Shown: positions 21,427-33,988, numbered from the stretch's first letter. The stretch: DNA of 64,000 bases from Pascua guehoae (GCA_001600415.1 BCJX01000003.1:2542761-2606760), one strand, 5' to 3'. The notes: generated from the sequence alone by a model not told the origin. Translations and numbers: made by a program.

Positions 21427-24400
21427 ATGGCGTTTCCAACATCGTTTGTCCCCTCGGTAGGACGTGTGGATCTTCCTCGCGCCAAGGGTGGCCGGCCACG
21501 ACGTAATGGGACAGCAAAGGACGATAACGTTGCGCGATATGCCCCCAGAGCACCGTCGTGTCCAACCTACGTCCTAGGCAGTCGAGGATCGGCAGCTCTC
21601 AAGAGGGAACGGAACCGTTGGCAATGGAGCTGGCTCGTAAACGAGCAACCGCAGCGTAAGTCTGCTTGTCCATGGATCTTGTCATTGACACTAGACGCCA
21701 CTTTGCGACTGTCCGATAGCTCTTCGACTCTCTTCCCACCCACGATAGAGCCTCCAGTGACTCAACCCGACCTCCCACTCGACGTTATCATTGCCTCTGC
21801 GGTTCGTCTGTTCCCTTGAGAAATAGAGAGCCCAAACTGACAGCCTGTAGACAGAGTACATTCGCGGTACACCCGACATCTATGAACCCGATGCCGTCTC
21901 TCAACTAGTCGCCGAAGAGCTGGCTGCAACATACTATGACGACCAGGTCCACGCGCCGCGCAAGGGCCGCACGCTGGCAGTTGTCCATCATCCCAAAGAT
22001 CGCATTGCCAGAGTACTGCTCTGCTTTCCGACAGGAGCGATTGGGAATGAACTGAGTATGTTATTGTTGATCAAACACCTCCCCCGTACACCACCTGACG
22101 CCACAGACGTGTCACCTTTCGTCTCCAGGTCGGCGTCGGGCTACTCTGAACATCCTTGCGCCAGCTTTGTCCCCTCTGCCACTCCGACACAGGTCTTCCA
22201 GTTGCCAATTCTTCAAATCGTTACATCTCCAGCTATCTCGGATCATCGTCTTGACTGTAGGTGGTCTACACACTTGCCAGTACACTACTGACTCGCTCTT
22301 CCCAGGTGCTGCATCGTGCCTTCTTGTTCGGACGCAGACGGCCACGACAATGCTCAATCTCATTCCCAACCCAACATTTGTTCCTCCCACGTCGTCTTTG
22401 CCCGTGTCGGCCGTCACAGTGGGCGAATTGCCAATATCGGCCACCGAAGGACGAGAGCACGTGGACGTCGCATTGTATTCAGAAGATTGGAGTCGAGCCG
22501 CTGTTGTCGATGAGGGCGGTGGTGTGTGGCTTTGGTGGGAGGAGAAGGAGCGAGTCCAGGGCAGGGTGGTCAAGGTCCCCAAACTGTGAGTTGCACGCGC
22601 TGGGCGACTGTTATTAACCCACAGCACCAAGCTCAGAGATCCAGTCCCGGATTCTCATGACCAATTCTTTCGTGTCGCGTTTGGGACCCGCCCAGGAACT
22701 GTTCTGGTCATGTCGCGAACCTCTTTGGATGTCATCGATGTAGAGGTACGTTGGCCCTCCCTGGCGTCAATCGTCGCCTGCTAACTGACAACTTTTAGAC
22801 GACAACGCTATCGAACCCAATATCAAATCTTGTTACACTATCTGGCGAGTCTCATCAGTTTACCTCTATCGACAAGACCGCGTCTTCTCGACGAGCCACG
22901 TACACGTGCGTCACCACCACGCGTGAAGTGTGGTGGATCGATGAAAGTGGGAGCGGACAACCGGCACTGCGATGGGTGCACGAACTTGGAGGCGGGAGCG
23001 ACAAAGACATTGAAGTCATGGTCATTCCTGCGACCACTGTTGAACCTTCTTCTATCGGCCAGGAGGCCGACACGGTTATTCTTCATTCCGCCTCGCTGGG
23101 CCTCGGCCAAGCTATTCAGGGGCCGTCGTTCCCTCCACCCACCTTCGCAAGCCAACCGTGGTCGATTGCTGGGTCAAGTGTATCTCCCCTCTCTCTGTGG
23201 TGCCTGGAAGCGCTCCCGCCTTTGTCTCGGTCACCAGCAGTGAATGTGCCTCTTGTTGGTGTCACCGAAGACGGCGCAGTTCGGCTCAGCACACTGGAGG
23301 GCCATTCTGGCGTCACATCTACGCTCAGCAACGATGGTTATCCTGCGCCCGTAAAGATCAAATGGGACCAGAACGTTGAACACCTGCAAGAGCAAAGCTG
23401 TTATCGGGACGGCGTGATGGCAGTTCCCAATCCCCGAGCGGAGACTCGACATGAGCTGCTCCATGGGCGCTGGGCGTGGTTGTGTGAGTGGAGGCGTTAG
23501 TAAGGAAAGGGAAGTAACGCTGACAATTGCAGTTGTGAACAGTCCTGCGTCTTCACCCGCGCTTCTCGATCCAGTGGGATTCCAGCAGCATGTTCGCGAG
23601 CTGGACGCTCCACTGGAGTACATTGCCACAGCGTGAGCCTCGCCGTCTCTTTCCCGTGATGGGGTCTAACGTACTCAGTGCCGAGCTTGCGCGGGACTGC
23701 GCGTACGGACAACAGTCGGAGACCCGGTCCGCATTGCTGCGACGACTGGATATATTGGGCACCAACCGCACGCGCGAGCAGCTGAGCGATGTCTCATACG
23801 AACGCCATTTCGCATTTGTTGCCCGCATCAACTCTGAGGATCCGCGGCTCTTATCTGACCAGGGCATTATCGCACGACACCAGCGGCAGCTGGAAGCGGA
23901 AACGGGGCGGCTGAGGCACGACCTGCTCCTCAGCCAGACCATTCTCTTCTCGGAGCCCATTGCCAGAGGTGACGAGGGGCAATCGACGCCACGACCCGGA
24001 GAGGCAGCGGGCGAACTCAGCGAAGACGACCTGTTTGCCCAAGCAGCGGGCCATCTCAGCCTGGAAGAGAATACAATCCCCAGCGTCACCGATTCCTTCT
24101 TTCTCCTGGCGCCCCAACTTCCCGACTTTGGCGTGCGGCAAAAACGCCCAGCGCTCGACTTTGACGGCATCCAGCCACTGCTTGACGAGTGGACGATTGG
24201 GGAAAGTCCCGCGCAATACAAATGGAACGACACGTCGGTGGCGCCGCAGACACCGGGTGGCTCTGCGCCCATGGCATCGGGCACGTACCGTCCCATCCGC
24301 CCTCTCCCATCCCAGCGACCCCAAAGCCCGTTCGGGCACTTCCCACCGGCCGTGGAGAGAACGTCGACATTGCCTCCCATCAAGACGTTGCGTCCCACCA

Positions 24401-24600
24401 CGAGTGTACCTGCAGTCCTGGGCGTTTCGTCGCGTCCCCTCATCGCACGGTCATCCCCGCCACCACCATCGTCGCCAGATCACTCAATACCCCACTTTAT
24501 CAACACGCAAGTTGAGCGAGGTCCGTTTGGAGCGCGTCCAGAAGCGAGTACAAGGGCAGTGCGCAAGAAGGCTGCACGCAAGAGACAGGGAGGGTTTTAG
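21427..24600 (+). CDS. RRN6: RRN6/TAF1C-like RNA polymerase I core-factor subunit
   Basis: A probable component of the Pol I core factor acting at the rDNA promoter. Nine exons in phase (21427-21655, 21695-21801, 21851-22055, 22107-22256, 22306-22585, 22625-22745, 22799-23483, 23533-23632, 23679-24600) give 932 residues. The N-terminal half looks like a beta-propeller (DVALYSEDWSRAAVVDEGG followed by VWLWW; ATYTCVTTTREVWWID). The C-terminal half has FQQHVRELDAPLEYIATAA, then DGIQPLLDEWTIGESPAQY resembling the conserved LLSEW-G block of Rrn6. The extreme C-terminus is basic and ends KKAARKRQGGF, a recurring end of this family. The second intron uses a GTTCGT donor, and the first is 39 nt, a multiple of three without stops, so it could be read through. 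Identification rests on remembered family features, not alignment. Confidence 0.62.
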
Positions 24601-24727
24601 ACGAGTCCGACCATTGAGGCAGAGGTTGTATGTGCTTTGCATGCATTTTGTTGTTCATAGCAATGGGACACGTCACAAGAGGTCGTATGAACTACACGCA
24701 CTGGGCTGTGCGTTCCACTGACCACGC

Positions 24728-27181
24728 TCAAACTCCAGACAGGAAGTTGGTGAGACCCTCCAGAATCATTTTCTGCTGATACGCGTTGACATCTGCCTCG
24801 TCGGGCTCGTCGGTCCCCTCGATGTCAACGTCGATTTGAGAGGCCATTTCTGATTACTGTGAGCCGGCCGCCACTACCCTCGACCTGCTACGACATGACT
24901 TACCTCTCAAGACATTGCGCACATCGGCAAGCGATATGCCCTTCCGCCCCAACAACCGCTCGGCATGCGCCTTGATCTAGGATTTGTCAGGCACACGCGC
25001 GTGATCATCTACGAGTAAGACTTACACCATCGTCCTCCATGCAAACCCAGGCGAGAATGTAGTCTGCAGTTTGGAGTGCCGAGAGGCCAGCATCCAAACG
25101 ACGCAGGTACCATTCGTCTTCTTGCACATCGTCAACCTCCTCGCCGCTTTCGACAATGTCCTGGTGGAGTTAGCGGCCTGAGCGCCACAGAACAGTGGAT
25201 ATATCTACCTTGCGTTCCGATGCAATCGCTCGGTTTGCAGACTTGAGTCGGTTCTCTGCCGTTTCACGGAGCTCAAGCAGCCTGTCCACCTTTTCGTAGT
25301 CATTCTCAACAAACTTTGCAACGAGGCGAATGCGCTCGGGGGTATCGGACGCGAGATTTGTCAACAGGCTGGCAATGATGCCGAGGAGGTGCTCGTCGTC
25401 TTCAAACGTGGTCGACAGATGCCGGTGCTTCTTCTTTTTCTCGCCCTGTTTGGTGTCAGAATCGAGCGTATGGCACCAAAGAAATTACTTGCCTTGCCCA
25501 TGAACGCTGGAAATAGAGTCTTCAGGCCCATCATCTCCACAAACCTCTCGCAATTTGCGGCTCCTGTTTGATTCTGGAGCGCAAAGTCCAAGACCTTGAT
25601 GGCTCGATTGCGCGCGGCCGACTTTTCTCTGAAGAACATTGTCAGTGACTCTACACTGGGTTCAACGGGGTTGGCCACGTACTTCATCATGATGGTCATC
25701 AACTCCACTCCCTCAGCCTTCAGGAACAGGTCCTTGCACTCTGGCTCGGCAAGCAGCGAGCACATGCAGTTGAACGTGTTCTCCATGAACTCTTCTTCCT
25801 CGCCGTCACGTGGACTGTCTTTGCGGTATTTCTATTGAGTCAGCGACTGAGCTTGGCAAGATGGGGGCGACTCACGGAAAGAACGGTCAACAGCTTGTCA
25901 ACTCCTTCGTCGTCTGCGACCTTCGCAATGTTTGATGGAGTCCCCTGTAACAGGATAGACAGGATCTCGGAAGCATACTGTTTGTTGCTGTCGAATTCGT
26001 CACGTCCCATCCGCGCCAGCAGCCATTTCAGGATGGTTGTGTTGGACCCGACTTGTTCGGCCAGAGGGGGCATAAACGTCAACAAGTTCTCGACCACACC
26101 CAGAATCTGGAAGACGCCCTGGCGGTCGGTATCCTCCTCTTCGTTCAACCTGTTCAGGTTGGAGACAAGGAGCTCGAATATAGAATGCGAGAGCTGAGAC
26201 ACGTCAGTACGTCGACTTGCACTTTGCAGTTGTTTACTCACCAACTCGTCAATAAGCTGTGCCAGAGCCAGTCGTGTTTGCGTGGATTTGTTGATGACTT
26301 CGTCTTCGTCGGCATCTGACAAGTTGTCGTCCTCCACGCCGACGTCCTCGTCCGTCAATTCTTGCAAGACCTCGATGGTATCGATAGCAATGTCCGTGTT
26401 CTCATGGCTGAGAAGGTTCGCAAACAGTGCGATGGCGCCGCCGCTGACAAGTTCGGGATAGTAGAGGGAGGGGTTTGCGGTAAGAGGAAGAAATTGCTTG
26501 ATGGTGGCGTCCAGTTCCGATTCAGAGTCGATGAACCTGTCCGTTAGCATCGAAGTCAATTTGCCGATCGTCCTGTATTGGGCCAGCTCACCTTGCCGGG
26601 TCGTCGGGATACTTGCCCCTCTGTTCCGCATTCTTGGTCACAGTCCTTTCAAAACGACCCAGCAGTCGTCGAAGCGCGGGCACAGTCATCGCAGAAGGCT
26701 ACATGTCAGTTCAGGTCCCCACGGCTGCAGGTTGTCATACCTCGTCGTCATCGTCTCCTGCCCGTTCGAAAATGTCGAGGATTTGCTAGAGAATCAGCAT
26801 GGGATCCTACTTTATGGAACACACGTTTTGCTCGTCATTAAGACCACCGCCGAAGAACCTTCCTTCGTCGTCATCCTCGCCATCCTCGGGTTCGGGCCCG
26901 GGTCCTGCGAAGCCGTCAGTGTCGCCCGAAGAGTTCACTCACGGAAATCGTCTTCCTCCTCAACCTCATCCTCGACTGTTACTGAACGAGTGACAGTGGG
27001 AGCATTGTCTGAGGAGTCGTCGACTCGGAACCGCTTGAGTACCTCTAATATCGTTAGCTACGTTCTGCTCAGCGACGTCATTCCTAGATGGAGACTCACC
27101 AGCAGTTGGCTGATCCGGGAGCTTGCGCTTGCTGCCGCCTGTGGGAAGAGCAGGAGCTTTGAAAAGCTTATCAATGTCCAT
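24728..27181 (-). CDS. CTNNBL1: Beta-catenin-like protein 1 (CTNNBL1), armadillo-repeat splicing factor
   Basis: A nuclear armadillo-repeat protein associated with the Prp19/CDC5L spliceosomal complex. The start MDIDKLFKAPALP (ATG at 27179-27181) is followed by basic clusters GGSKRKLPD and KRFRVDD (likely nuclear localisation). An acidic stretch comes next, then the characteristic block KYPDDPAKFIDSESELD. Further matching blocks are ATIKQFLPLTANPSLYYPEL, IDTIEVLQELTDEDV, LVSNLNRLNEEEDTDRQGVF, NTTILKWLLARMGRDEFDSN and YASEILSILLQ. C-terminal blocks include MENTFNCMCSLLAEPECKDL, AIKVLDFALQ and ENDYEKVDRLLELR. The stop is at 24728-24730 after TNFLSGV. About ten introns interrupt the gene; the first exon is 27100-27181. 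It converges on RRN6 (127 bp apart) and shares a divergent promoter with ZW10. Confidence 0.9.
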
Positions 27182-27475
27182 GCTGATGGACAATGAATGC
27201 GATAGGTTGAGAGAGGAGGGAGGTAGAGGGAATGGATGACCAGCAACGGAGTTGGCAAGGGTGGAAAGATGAGGAAAACACGACCCAGTTGTTGGTTTTG
27301 TTCAAAGTGCGGGGCATGCGGGGGAACGGAAGCAATTCTTCAACACGTCATGACCTCTTCGCGTCTGCGCGTCATACAGCCAAGACCTGCACCATCTTGT
27401 TGGGACTTTTGATTCCACATCTCTCCACTTTAATCACTGTGTTCCACTCGTCACTCGACAGCGCGCGTGCCCCAG
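27182..27475. promoter_or_regulatory. Shared divergent promoter of CTNNBL1 and ZW10
   Basis: Only 294 bp separate the two ATGs, so both transcripts must start here. No TATA box is evident. Both genes are housekeeping type, consistent with a bidirectional promoter. Confidence 0.55.
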
Positions 27476-30449
27476 ATGTCCACCACAATGGGAAGACAGG
27501 GCACTCAGGACCCAATCACGCGTAATAATGAGGCTGTCGACTTTTTGGCTCAAGTTCTTGTCTCCGACGGGCAGAAGACTATCCCCAATACCGAGAGGCT
27601 GAGCGCAGCAAGCCGCCAGTTGTCACAGTTGATAACAGATGAGAAAGTGAGCTCTGCCAGTTCTGATTGCTCGCCATGGTATCTGACATTTCTAGGATGG
27701 TCTCCATTCGCTTATCGGACAAGAACTCGGCCTGATCACGGAGCATTTCAACCAGGGAACTGAGCTTCGGGCATCAGCGGACGCTGTTCGCAACTCGTTG
27801 CAGCTGCTGGAGCAAGAATTCTCGGCGTCTGAACCACAGGTGAGCCAGATTACCGAGCACTTGCTGACATACGTGCAGAAGCTTGCCGTGTTGAGCCACT
27901 TTCTGGAACAGGCGACTGCCCGGCAGACCTCGATTCGGGATGTCGCTCTCGCCAACCTTACCTCCACCACCCTCGTCACTATCCAAGGGGCGTACGAGCG
28001 ACTGTCAAGGCTTGAGGACGCTGTATGGGCGGGGAGGAGTGCGGACGAACATGTTCTGGAGATCCTTGAGCATGACTCGAGCATGGCTTCGACCGTACAT
28101 GTCCCAGCAAAAGTTCTCACTACCATTGAGGTTGGTAATAGCTTCCTCGCCTGGCATGCTGAAAGCTGATGTCAACTACAGGAACAGCAGGTGAAGCTTC
28201 GGACAATGGTGGTTGAACAACTCTCTGCAGCGTGGAAGAGTGCTATCGCAATTCGAACCGACGTGGGTGATTCGCCCACGGTGACGGTTGATCAAGCGGT
28301 CCAACTCTCAGTCCCGAAGCGTGAGGTTCTTTGCTTGGTATACCGAGATCGTTTCTAACAGCTGTACAGTGCAGCGAGTGACACCGTCATCTCCCTCAGG
28401 CCGTCGTGAAGCGCACCAGTACCCATTGGGAGGCATCTATGAGGCGCTGGCTAGATTGGGGGCGCTTTCCAGCCTCCTGCATGGTCTGCACGGCCACATT
28501 GTCCGTGGTGTCGTGTTTCCGTTGATCGACCGTCATGAATGGCGTTCGGACGTGTCCCAATCCGGTTCTACGTCGACGCTGCGAATGGTCCCGGTAGGCC
28601 ACGTTGCGCCGACGGACGTGGTTGCCAATGTCGAAACCGTTCTTTCATTCGCGGCGGACACCGTGTTTCCTCCGTCTAGCACCGAATCCTTGGTCACAGA
28701 GCGCAGCAAGTTCCTCCAGTCTCTTCAACGCGAAGGTTTCCAACATATTCTCGACCGCGTTCTGATTCCTGCCATGCCTCTGGCGGTACCCGACATTCAG
28801 GGCTGGCTGCAGCTTGTGCGCACTGCTGCTCAAAGTGAACAGCGGCAACGGGCCTCGGTGGGCTGCGAGGACTCCAGCGGACTGCTTCAGGCATTCGCCG
28901 ACGGAGAAGCAGGCGGACGATGGCTTGCGGTTCATCAGCAGTCGCTCCTTCGCCAAGCTCGGAAGATTGTCTATCACGATTGGAAGACGTGGGCGTCGAG
29001 ACGCGTCGCCGCTCCGTCTGAGCCTCTGCGTTCACCATCGATTCCGGGTCCAGACGCAGAGTCTTCTCCAGATTCTGACACGGCTGTAGACATTGACATG
29101 GACGACGATGGTTGGGGCTTTGGCGAGGTGGAAGTGTCACCGACGCTGTCTAAGCGTGAGGCGGCTGATGAAGACGACGATGAAGGGAGTGGCTGGGGCT
29201 TTGATGACTTTGACACCCAACCTGAGGCCACCCCGATCAAGCCTCCACGCGAGGCAACGCGCCTTGCCCAAAGGCTCAGCTCTGCGAACGAGTCGAGCCG
29301 AAACGAGCCGTCGGCACCTCCAATCGCCCAAACCGCGGCGACATCTCAGCCGCGTTCCCCGGCGGTGATCGCGGAATCCTGGTTCCGAATGTCCACTGCT
29401 TGTGACCGAGTGCTTGCGATCACTGCTGCAACGCTATCGGACGTGGATGCTGTATCTACAACACTGTGAGCCGCACTCACAACTTAATCTAAATCGCGAC
29501 ATGTGGCTGACATCGCTACAGAGCATCCGAAACGTCATTCGGAAGCGTCTCGCGCCGTCTCGCCGAACAGTTGACGGACGTGCTGGACTTTATTCGAGCA
29601 ACGACTCCCGCTGTTCACGCCCCCCATCTCACTCCGAACCCTTCCTCGACTCTACAGTTAAGCAACGATTTTGCATTCCTGGCTCGTGGCTTGGAGGATT
29701 GCCAACCCACTGTTGCGTGGCCAGCACGAGACGATGTCGTTCAGCGGTTCAAACTGGCAAGCCGTACGGTATTCCTGTCCTGTCTGGAGCAGCAGCGGTC
29801 GAATCTCACTGCTCTGCTTTCTGGAACCAACCGTTTCATGGACATGACCAACGATTCCACCTTCTTCCAAGCTGAAACAGCAATCAACAATGTTGTTTCT
29901 TCGCTTGAGCTCCTTGCTCGTACCGTCGAGGTGAGTATCGTGGGTCGTAGATGTCGTAGAGCTCATCCCCGCAGCCTGTTGTGACGTCAAAGGATTTCAA
30001 CGAGCTTTTGGGAACCCTGCTCGAGCAACTTACAGACACCATGATCGACGACATTTTGGCATTGGATGACATTACCGAAGTCGAGTCGGAACGCATCGCG
30101 ACGCTCGTTGGGCATGTAACAGCACTCGACAGTATCTTCAAGGCCGCTGGCCAGGAGGTGAGTCTAAAGCCTTTGTCCAGTCCTGACGTGTCAAGGTGTC
30201 AAGCATCGCCACATTCGTTCCGCACTGGCTCAAGTTCTGCTACGTGGAGGAGATCTTGGTACGTCTAGTCCGCCTCAAAATCAGAGCATCCCTGACTGTT
30301 CACAGAGAGCGAACCTGGTCGACATTAGCTACCTCTTTGAGACTGGCTCGCTCGTCGACTTTTCAGGCAGTGAATTGACTCAGCTCATCCGAGCCTTGTT
30401 CGCTGAGAGCCCGAAGCGTGCAGCGCTGCTGGAGAAGGTCGCTGCCTAA
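27476..30449 (+). CDS. DSL1: ZW10/DSL1-family vesicle-tethering subunit
   Basis: A subunit of the Golgi-to-ER tethering complex (Dsl1 complex in yeast, NRZ in animals). The start is at 27476 (MSTTMGRQ). Nine or ten exons; junctions checked include 27646/27696, 28132/28182 with a GTTGGT donor, and those before PVVTSKDFNEL and RANLVDISYL. An N-terminal coiled-coil section (LLEQEFSASEPQ, HFLEQATARQTSIRD) leads to an acidic Trp/Gly linker (DDGWGFGEVE, GSGWGFDDFD) typical of fungal ZW10. The helical C-domain follows: ESWFRMSTACDRVLAITAAT, VPHWLKFCYVEEIL, ISYLFETGSLVDF and LTQLIRALFAESPKR. A 39-nt segment at 27841-27879 has donor, branch and acceptor signals but is also in frame, so it may or may not be spliced. 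ZW10 naming is favoured over TIP20/RINT1 by the linker and C-terminus. Confidence 0.85.
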
Positions 30450-30539
30450 TGACAACCCATGCATATATGTATCTTCATGCCCATCAACACTATTGCAATG
30501 CAACTTGCATATTGCACACATGCTCTTACCCTTCGGCAC

Positions 30540-32049
30540 CTACGCTTGATAGCCACCCTGATGAGGCGCCATCGCGCCCGGTGGCAGTCCATACGGTGGC
30601 AGTCCATCCTCCTCATCCTTCCACCTCGGATCATAGCGCGGAGGTACCTCTCTCCGAGGCACGCCTGGAGACAGGGGAGATCTCGCGATCCGCCCCGCAT
30701 CTTGACTCTGTGTCGTCTGTGGCGACTCGGGCGGGCTCACAGGCCGGAGAGGATACAGGGCACGGAGTGTCTCGACCTTGTACGCCGGGAGCGGCTGGTA
30801 TGGCGGAACGTGCGGGAGAGGCGGGAGTGGTCGCCTCGGCGCGTCCGTGAAATCCGAGTTGACGAGCGTACCAGATGTCCTTGGTGGGGGATAGGACGAG
30901 TTGGGATAGTTGGGATAGTTGGGGTAGTTGGGGTAGTTGGGGTAGTTGGGGTAGTTGGGGTAGTTGGGGGGATAGGAGTAGTTGGGGTAATTGGGCAGAA
31001 GGTGTTTCTCGGCGTGCGGCGCAATTGGCGGGCCGGCCGCGCCATCGGGGTAAGGTGGAGCAGCGTCGATTTCGAGCTCGCCGTCCGTACGGCTGCTGTC
31101 AGTCAAATGCCTGACTGACAAAATGTGCACTCGTAGCCCTCAACAAGAGAGGCTGTCGCACTCACACAGGTGACGGCCTCCGCTTCCGCATAAACAGCCA
31201 CACTATTACACCCACCGCAAGCGCAAGTGCGGCTGCACCGCCCAGCTATGGTCAGCCTTGTTCTTGCTGGCGATACGTACCGCCCCGCCGAGAACATCGC
31301 GTACGGCTCCGCCAATGATGCGGCCGAGGTTGGGCGTGCCGGCGCCGCTTCCACCAGGACTCTCGCTACTCGCGATTGAACTCGGTTGCGTGGTTCTGAT
31401 TGTCCCGTTGGGCTCGGTACTGGACTGCGTGGACGATGGAGAATCCAAGATGGTCAGTGCAGCAGGCAGTGGTGTCTCGGAGGCAATGGCGGGGGTCTTG
31501 CCGCCGATGGTGTTGGTGAGCCTTATCGTTGTCAGTGAGCTCTCAGTCCGAGCCACATTTTGACTCACTCCTCCCAACGCGTGACGGTTTCGTTCATTCC
31601 GCTACCGTTGAATAGCCTGCAAGTAGCGCCGAGCTGGTCCAGCCCCACGGTGCGGGACTGGTATGTCGCGTAGTTGAGCTTGGGGGTGTTGGCATTCAAG
31701 CAGTTGACGCAGCGTGCATAGTCGTCAATCCACCCGGGCTCCATGTTAGCTCGCGATACGCTTCCCTTCAGGCGCAGCATAGGATGACTCTGCACATTGT
31801 TGACTGATAGACTCGTGAACATACCTCGCATGCCCCAGTGACGCACGTCGTCAACTCGATCGACTTGTTCTGGAAACAGCCCTCGATGAAAGGTACAGAC
31901 GGCGCACATGTGTCGACACATGCGGGGTAGATGTCGTCCAAGTCCAAGAATCGCCCAAGGACACCGCGGACACCGGCAGCGACGACGAGCGAGACGAATA
32001 TCATGGTGAGGTAGGTGTAAATCAGAAGTGGTAGTTGCACGGCTGGCAT
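30540..32049 (-). CDS. Single-pass membrane protein: Cys-rich ectodomain, Ser/Thr stalk, PNY-repeat tail
   Basis: Five exons in phase (31825-32049, 31569-31738, 31281-31521, 31166-31245, 30540-31095) encode about 423 residues. The N-terminal signal (MPAVQLPLLIYTYLTMIFVS) is followed by a cysteine-rich ectodomain (ACVDTCAPS, EGCFQNKS, TTCVTGACE, RCVNC, GATCRL) with possible N-glycosylation sites. A Ser/Thr-rich stalk leads to one transmembrane helix (GGAAALALAVGVIVWLF) with the stop-transfer MRKRR. The roughly 190-residue cytosolic tail holds tandem Pro-Asn-Tyr repeats and several PPxY-like motifs (PPNY, PPRY), suggesting WW-domain partners such as Rsp5-type ligases (inference). A second in-phase acceptor at 31790 would add 17 residues to exon 2. 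Architecture resembles fungal WSC/MID-type sensors, but I do not recognise a named ectodomain family. Confidence 0.72.
30895..30980. repeat. Coding tandem repeat (Pro-Asn-Tyr units)
   Basis: On the plus strand the unit TTGGGGTAG or TTGGGATAG (9 bp) repeats about nine times. On the minus strand it encodes PNY triplets in the cytosolic tail of the membrane protein. Nearly identical 9-bp units imply length polymorphism by slippage. Confidence 0.85.
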
Positions 32050-32948
32050 CAGTCTTGTGCTTCTGGGGCTCATAAAATGACGCCATAATGACAGAGTCAT
32101 GCGCCGTGTCACTCCCAGTTGTCTGTGTTTGGTGACCAGGCACGCTTTAGAGAACGGCCAATGGGCATGGTGTGGAAACTCTGCCTTTTGGCATGATTTG
32201 GTTCTTCCCAATCGACCAGTTCGCTTTCTTCGGTTCGCTCGGCAACAACCCATTCGCCGCTCGACACGGACAACAGGATGACATACCTGCTGGTGGTCAA
32301 GTTTCTCAATGATGGACAAATGTGGGCAAGTCGCCACTGGAGCGTTGGAGAGGTCAGTAGTGGCCAACTTGGTACATGGCTGCCGACTGAGTCCATTCCA
32401 GCCTGCAACCCGCCGCCTGGTTAGTCCACAGGTGGTGATGATGGGCAGGCAAGAGGACACTGATTGAGATATTGCCTGGCGGAGCTGAAACCGCCACAAT
32501 GGCAGGGATGGTGAAGTTTGGGTGTATTAGCGGAACCAAAATACATTAGTGGCTGGGTATTGAAGACATTCGGTGGTGCGGTAAACAGACTTCACCCACC
32601 CAGGACACCCACGCATGCACCCAGGAGGTGGTCCCAGGGCTCCCTCATGTGGGACGGGATTGCATGTATTTTCAACTGGGTGGGTGGTGAACCGGCAATA
32701 TACACCATTTAATGACACCCCGGCCTCCGACCGCGGTCGCCTGTTCGATTCCCTCCTTTTGCTTTTTGTTGGTCCCACCATGTCTATGGGGTTGGCAGGT
32801 TGACGGCATCCTGGTCATGACGTCAGACCAAAGGTCAGGTCGTTCGCTAAGTACTTGGTAACATACCGGTACATGACCAAACTCTCTCCCACACTACCAG
32901 TCCATTATCCATCTCGTCCCCAACTCGAACCCCCACCACACCCACCCA
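32050..32948. promoter_or_regulatory. Divergent promoter region (membrane protein / MDR oxidoreductase)
   Basis: About 900 bp. It contains CCCACCCAGGACACCCACGC-type repeats near 32595-32630. ORFs here are short and low in information. No gene called. Confidence 0.45.
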
Positions 32949-33918
32949 ATGCACGCAATCGTATTCACCGCATACGGGGGACCCGAGGTCGTGCAGCGCG
33001 TACAAGTGCCCCTGCCCGAGGCTGGTGCCGGCGAGGTCCTCATCAAGGTCTCTGCCGCGGGCGTCAACCCGATCGACATTGTCGAGCGCGGCGGCCGCGA
33101 CGAAGCATCCCTCGGCAACAACTTTCCCCTTGTCGCAGGCAACGAGCTCGCGGGCGTCATCGAGGCTGTCGGGTCGGGCGTGTCAAACTTCTCCGTCGGC
33201 GACAGGGTCATGGCCCGTACGGTATACCGCAAGATGGGCGCGTTTGCAGACTACTCTGCAGTCGACGCCAGCGTTGTTGCCAAGTCGCCCACCTCTCTCA
33301 CCGACGACATTGCGGCGGGTATCCCGCTCGCGGGCCTCACGGCGTTCCAGGGACTTGAAAAGCTCGGCGTCACTTCGGGCGACAGCATTCTGATCACGGG
33401 GGCCAGTGGTGGTGTGGTGAGCCCATCGTCCGAGCAACAACAAACCCTCGCAGTGGCTAACCTCCCAGGGCCTGTTTGCCATCCAGCTAGCAAAGGCGCG
33501 CGGCGCAACGGTGGCAGTCACTGCCAGTCCCGCCGGCAAGCCGTATGTCGACAAGGCGGGCGCAGACGAGGTCATCGACTACCGCTCCACAAAGGTCTCG
33601 TCGCTCGGCCCGCGCTGGACCAAGGTCTTCGACCTGGTCGGTAACCACCCCGACGCGTTGGCCGTTACAAAGCCTGGCGGCGCGATTGTCACCACCCACA
33701 TGCTCTCAGGCGACGTGGATGCAAAGGACGTAAGCCTCAGCTTTATGGCTATGAAGCCCAATGGCCCCCAACTCGCCGAGCTGGCCAAGCTCGCCGACGA
33801 GGGCAAACTGGAAGTCGTCGTCGACTCGACCTTTGGCGTCGACCAGTACAAGGACGCGTTGGCCCGCGTTGAGAGCGGACGTAGCAAGGGAAAGGTAATC
33901 ATCAAGTTTGACCAGTAG
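32949..33918 (+). CDS. Zinc-independent MDR-family NAD(P)H quinone oxidoreductase-like protein
   Basis: Two exons (32949-33416, 33469-33918) encode 305 residues, the normal length for quinone-reductase-type MDR enzymes. The N-terminal GroES-like domain is MHAIVFTAYGGPEVVQ, then VSAAGVNPIDIVERGG and NELAGVIEAVGSGVSNF followed by SVGDRV. The catalytic-zinc cysteine expected in alcohol dehydrogenases is absent. The Rossmann domain has ILITGASGGVGLFAIQLAKA with the intron inside the glycine-rich loop, then GADEVIDYRS, PGGAIVTTHMLSG, and a C-terminal VDSTFGVDQYKDALARVESG followed by GKVIIKFD. It probably reduces enones or quinones with NADPH (family inference); substrate unknown. Its 3' end converges with the SAC3-like gene 70 bp away. 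Confidence 0.85.
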
Positions 33919-33988
33919 GTACGAGGCAAAGTAGCAAGTGGTAAGCAGAAGGTATGCACATGTGTATCACCCTACTCGGGGCTACAGT

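Noticed and set aside
30895..30980. CRISPR-like or other prokaryotic repeat array
   Set aside because: Direct 9-bp units without spacers inside a eukaryotic coding exon; simple coding tandem repeat.
30459..31118. Plus-strand frame of 219 codons with Val-Gly repeats
   Set aside because: A shadow of the PNY repeat in the minus-strand membrane protein gene, whose exon phases and topology are consistent.
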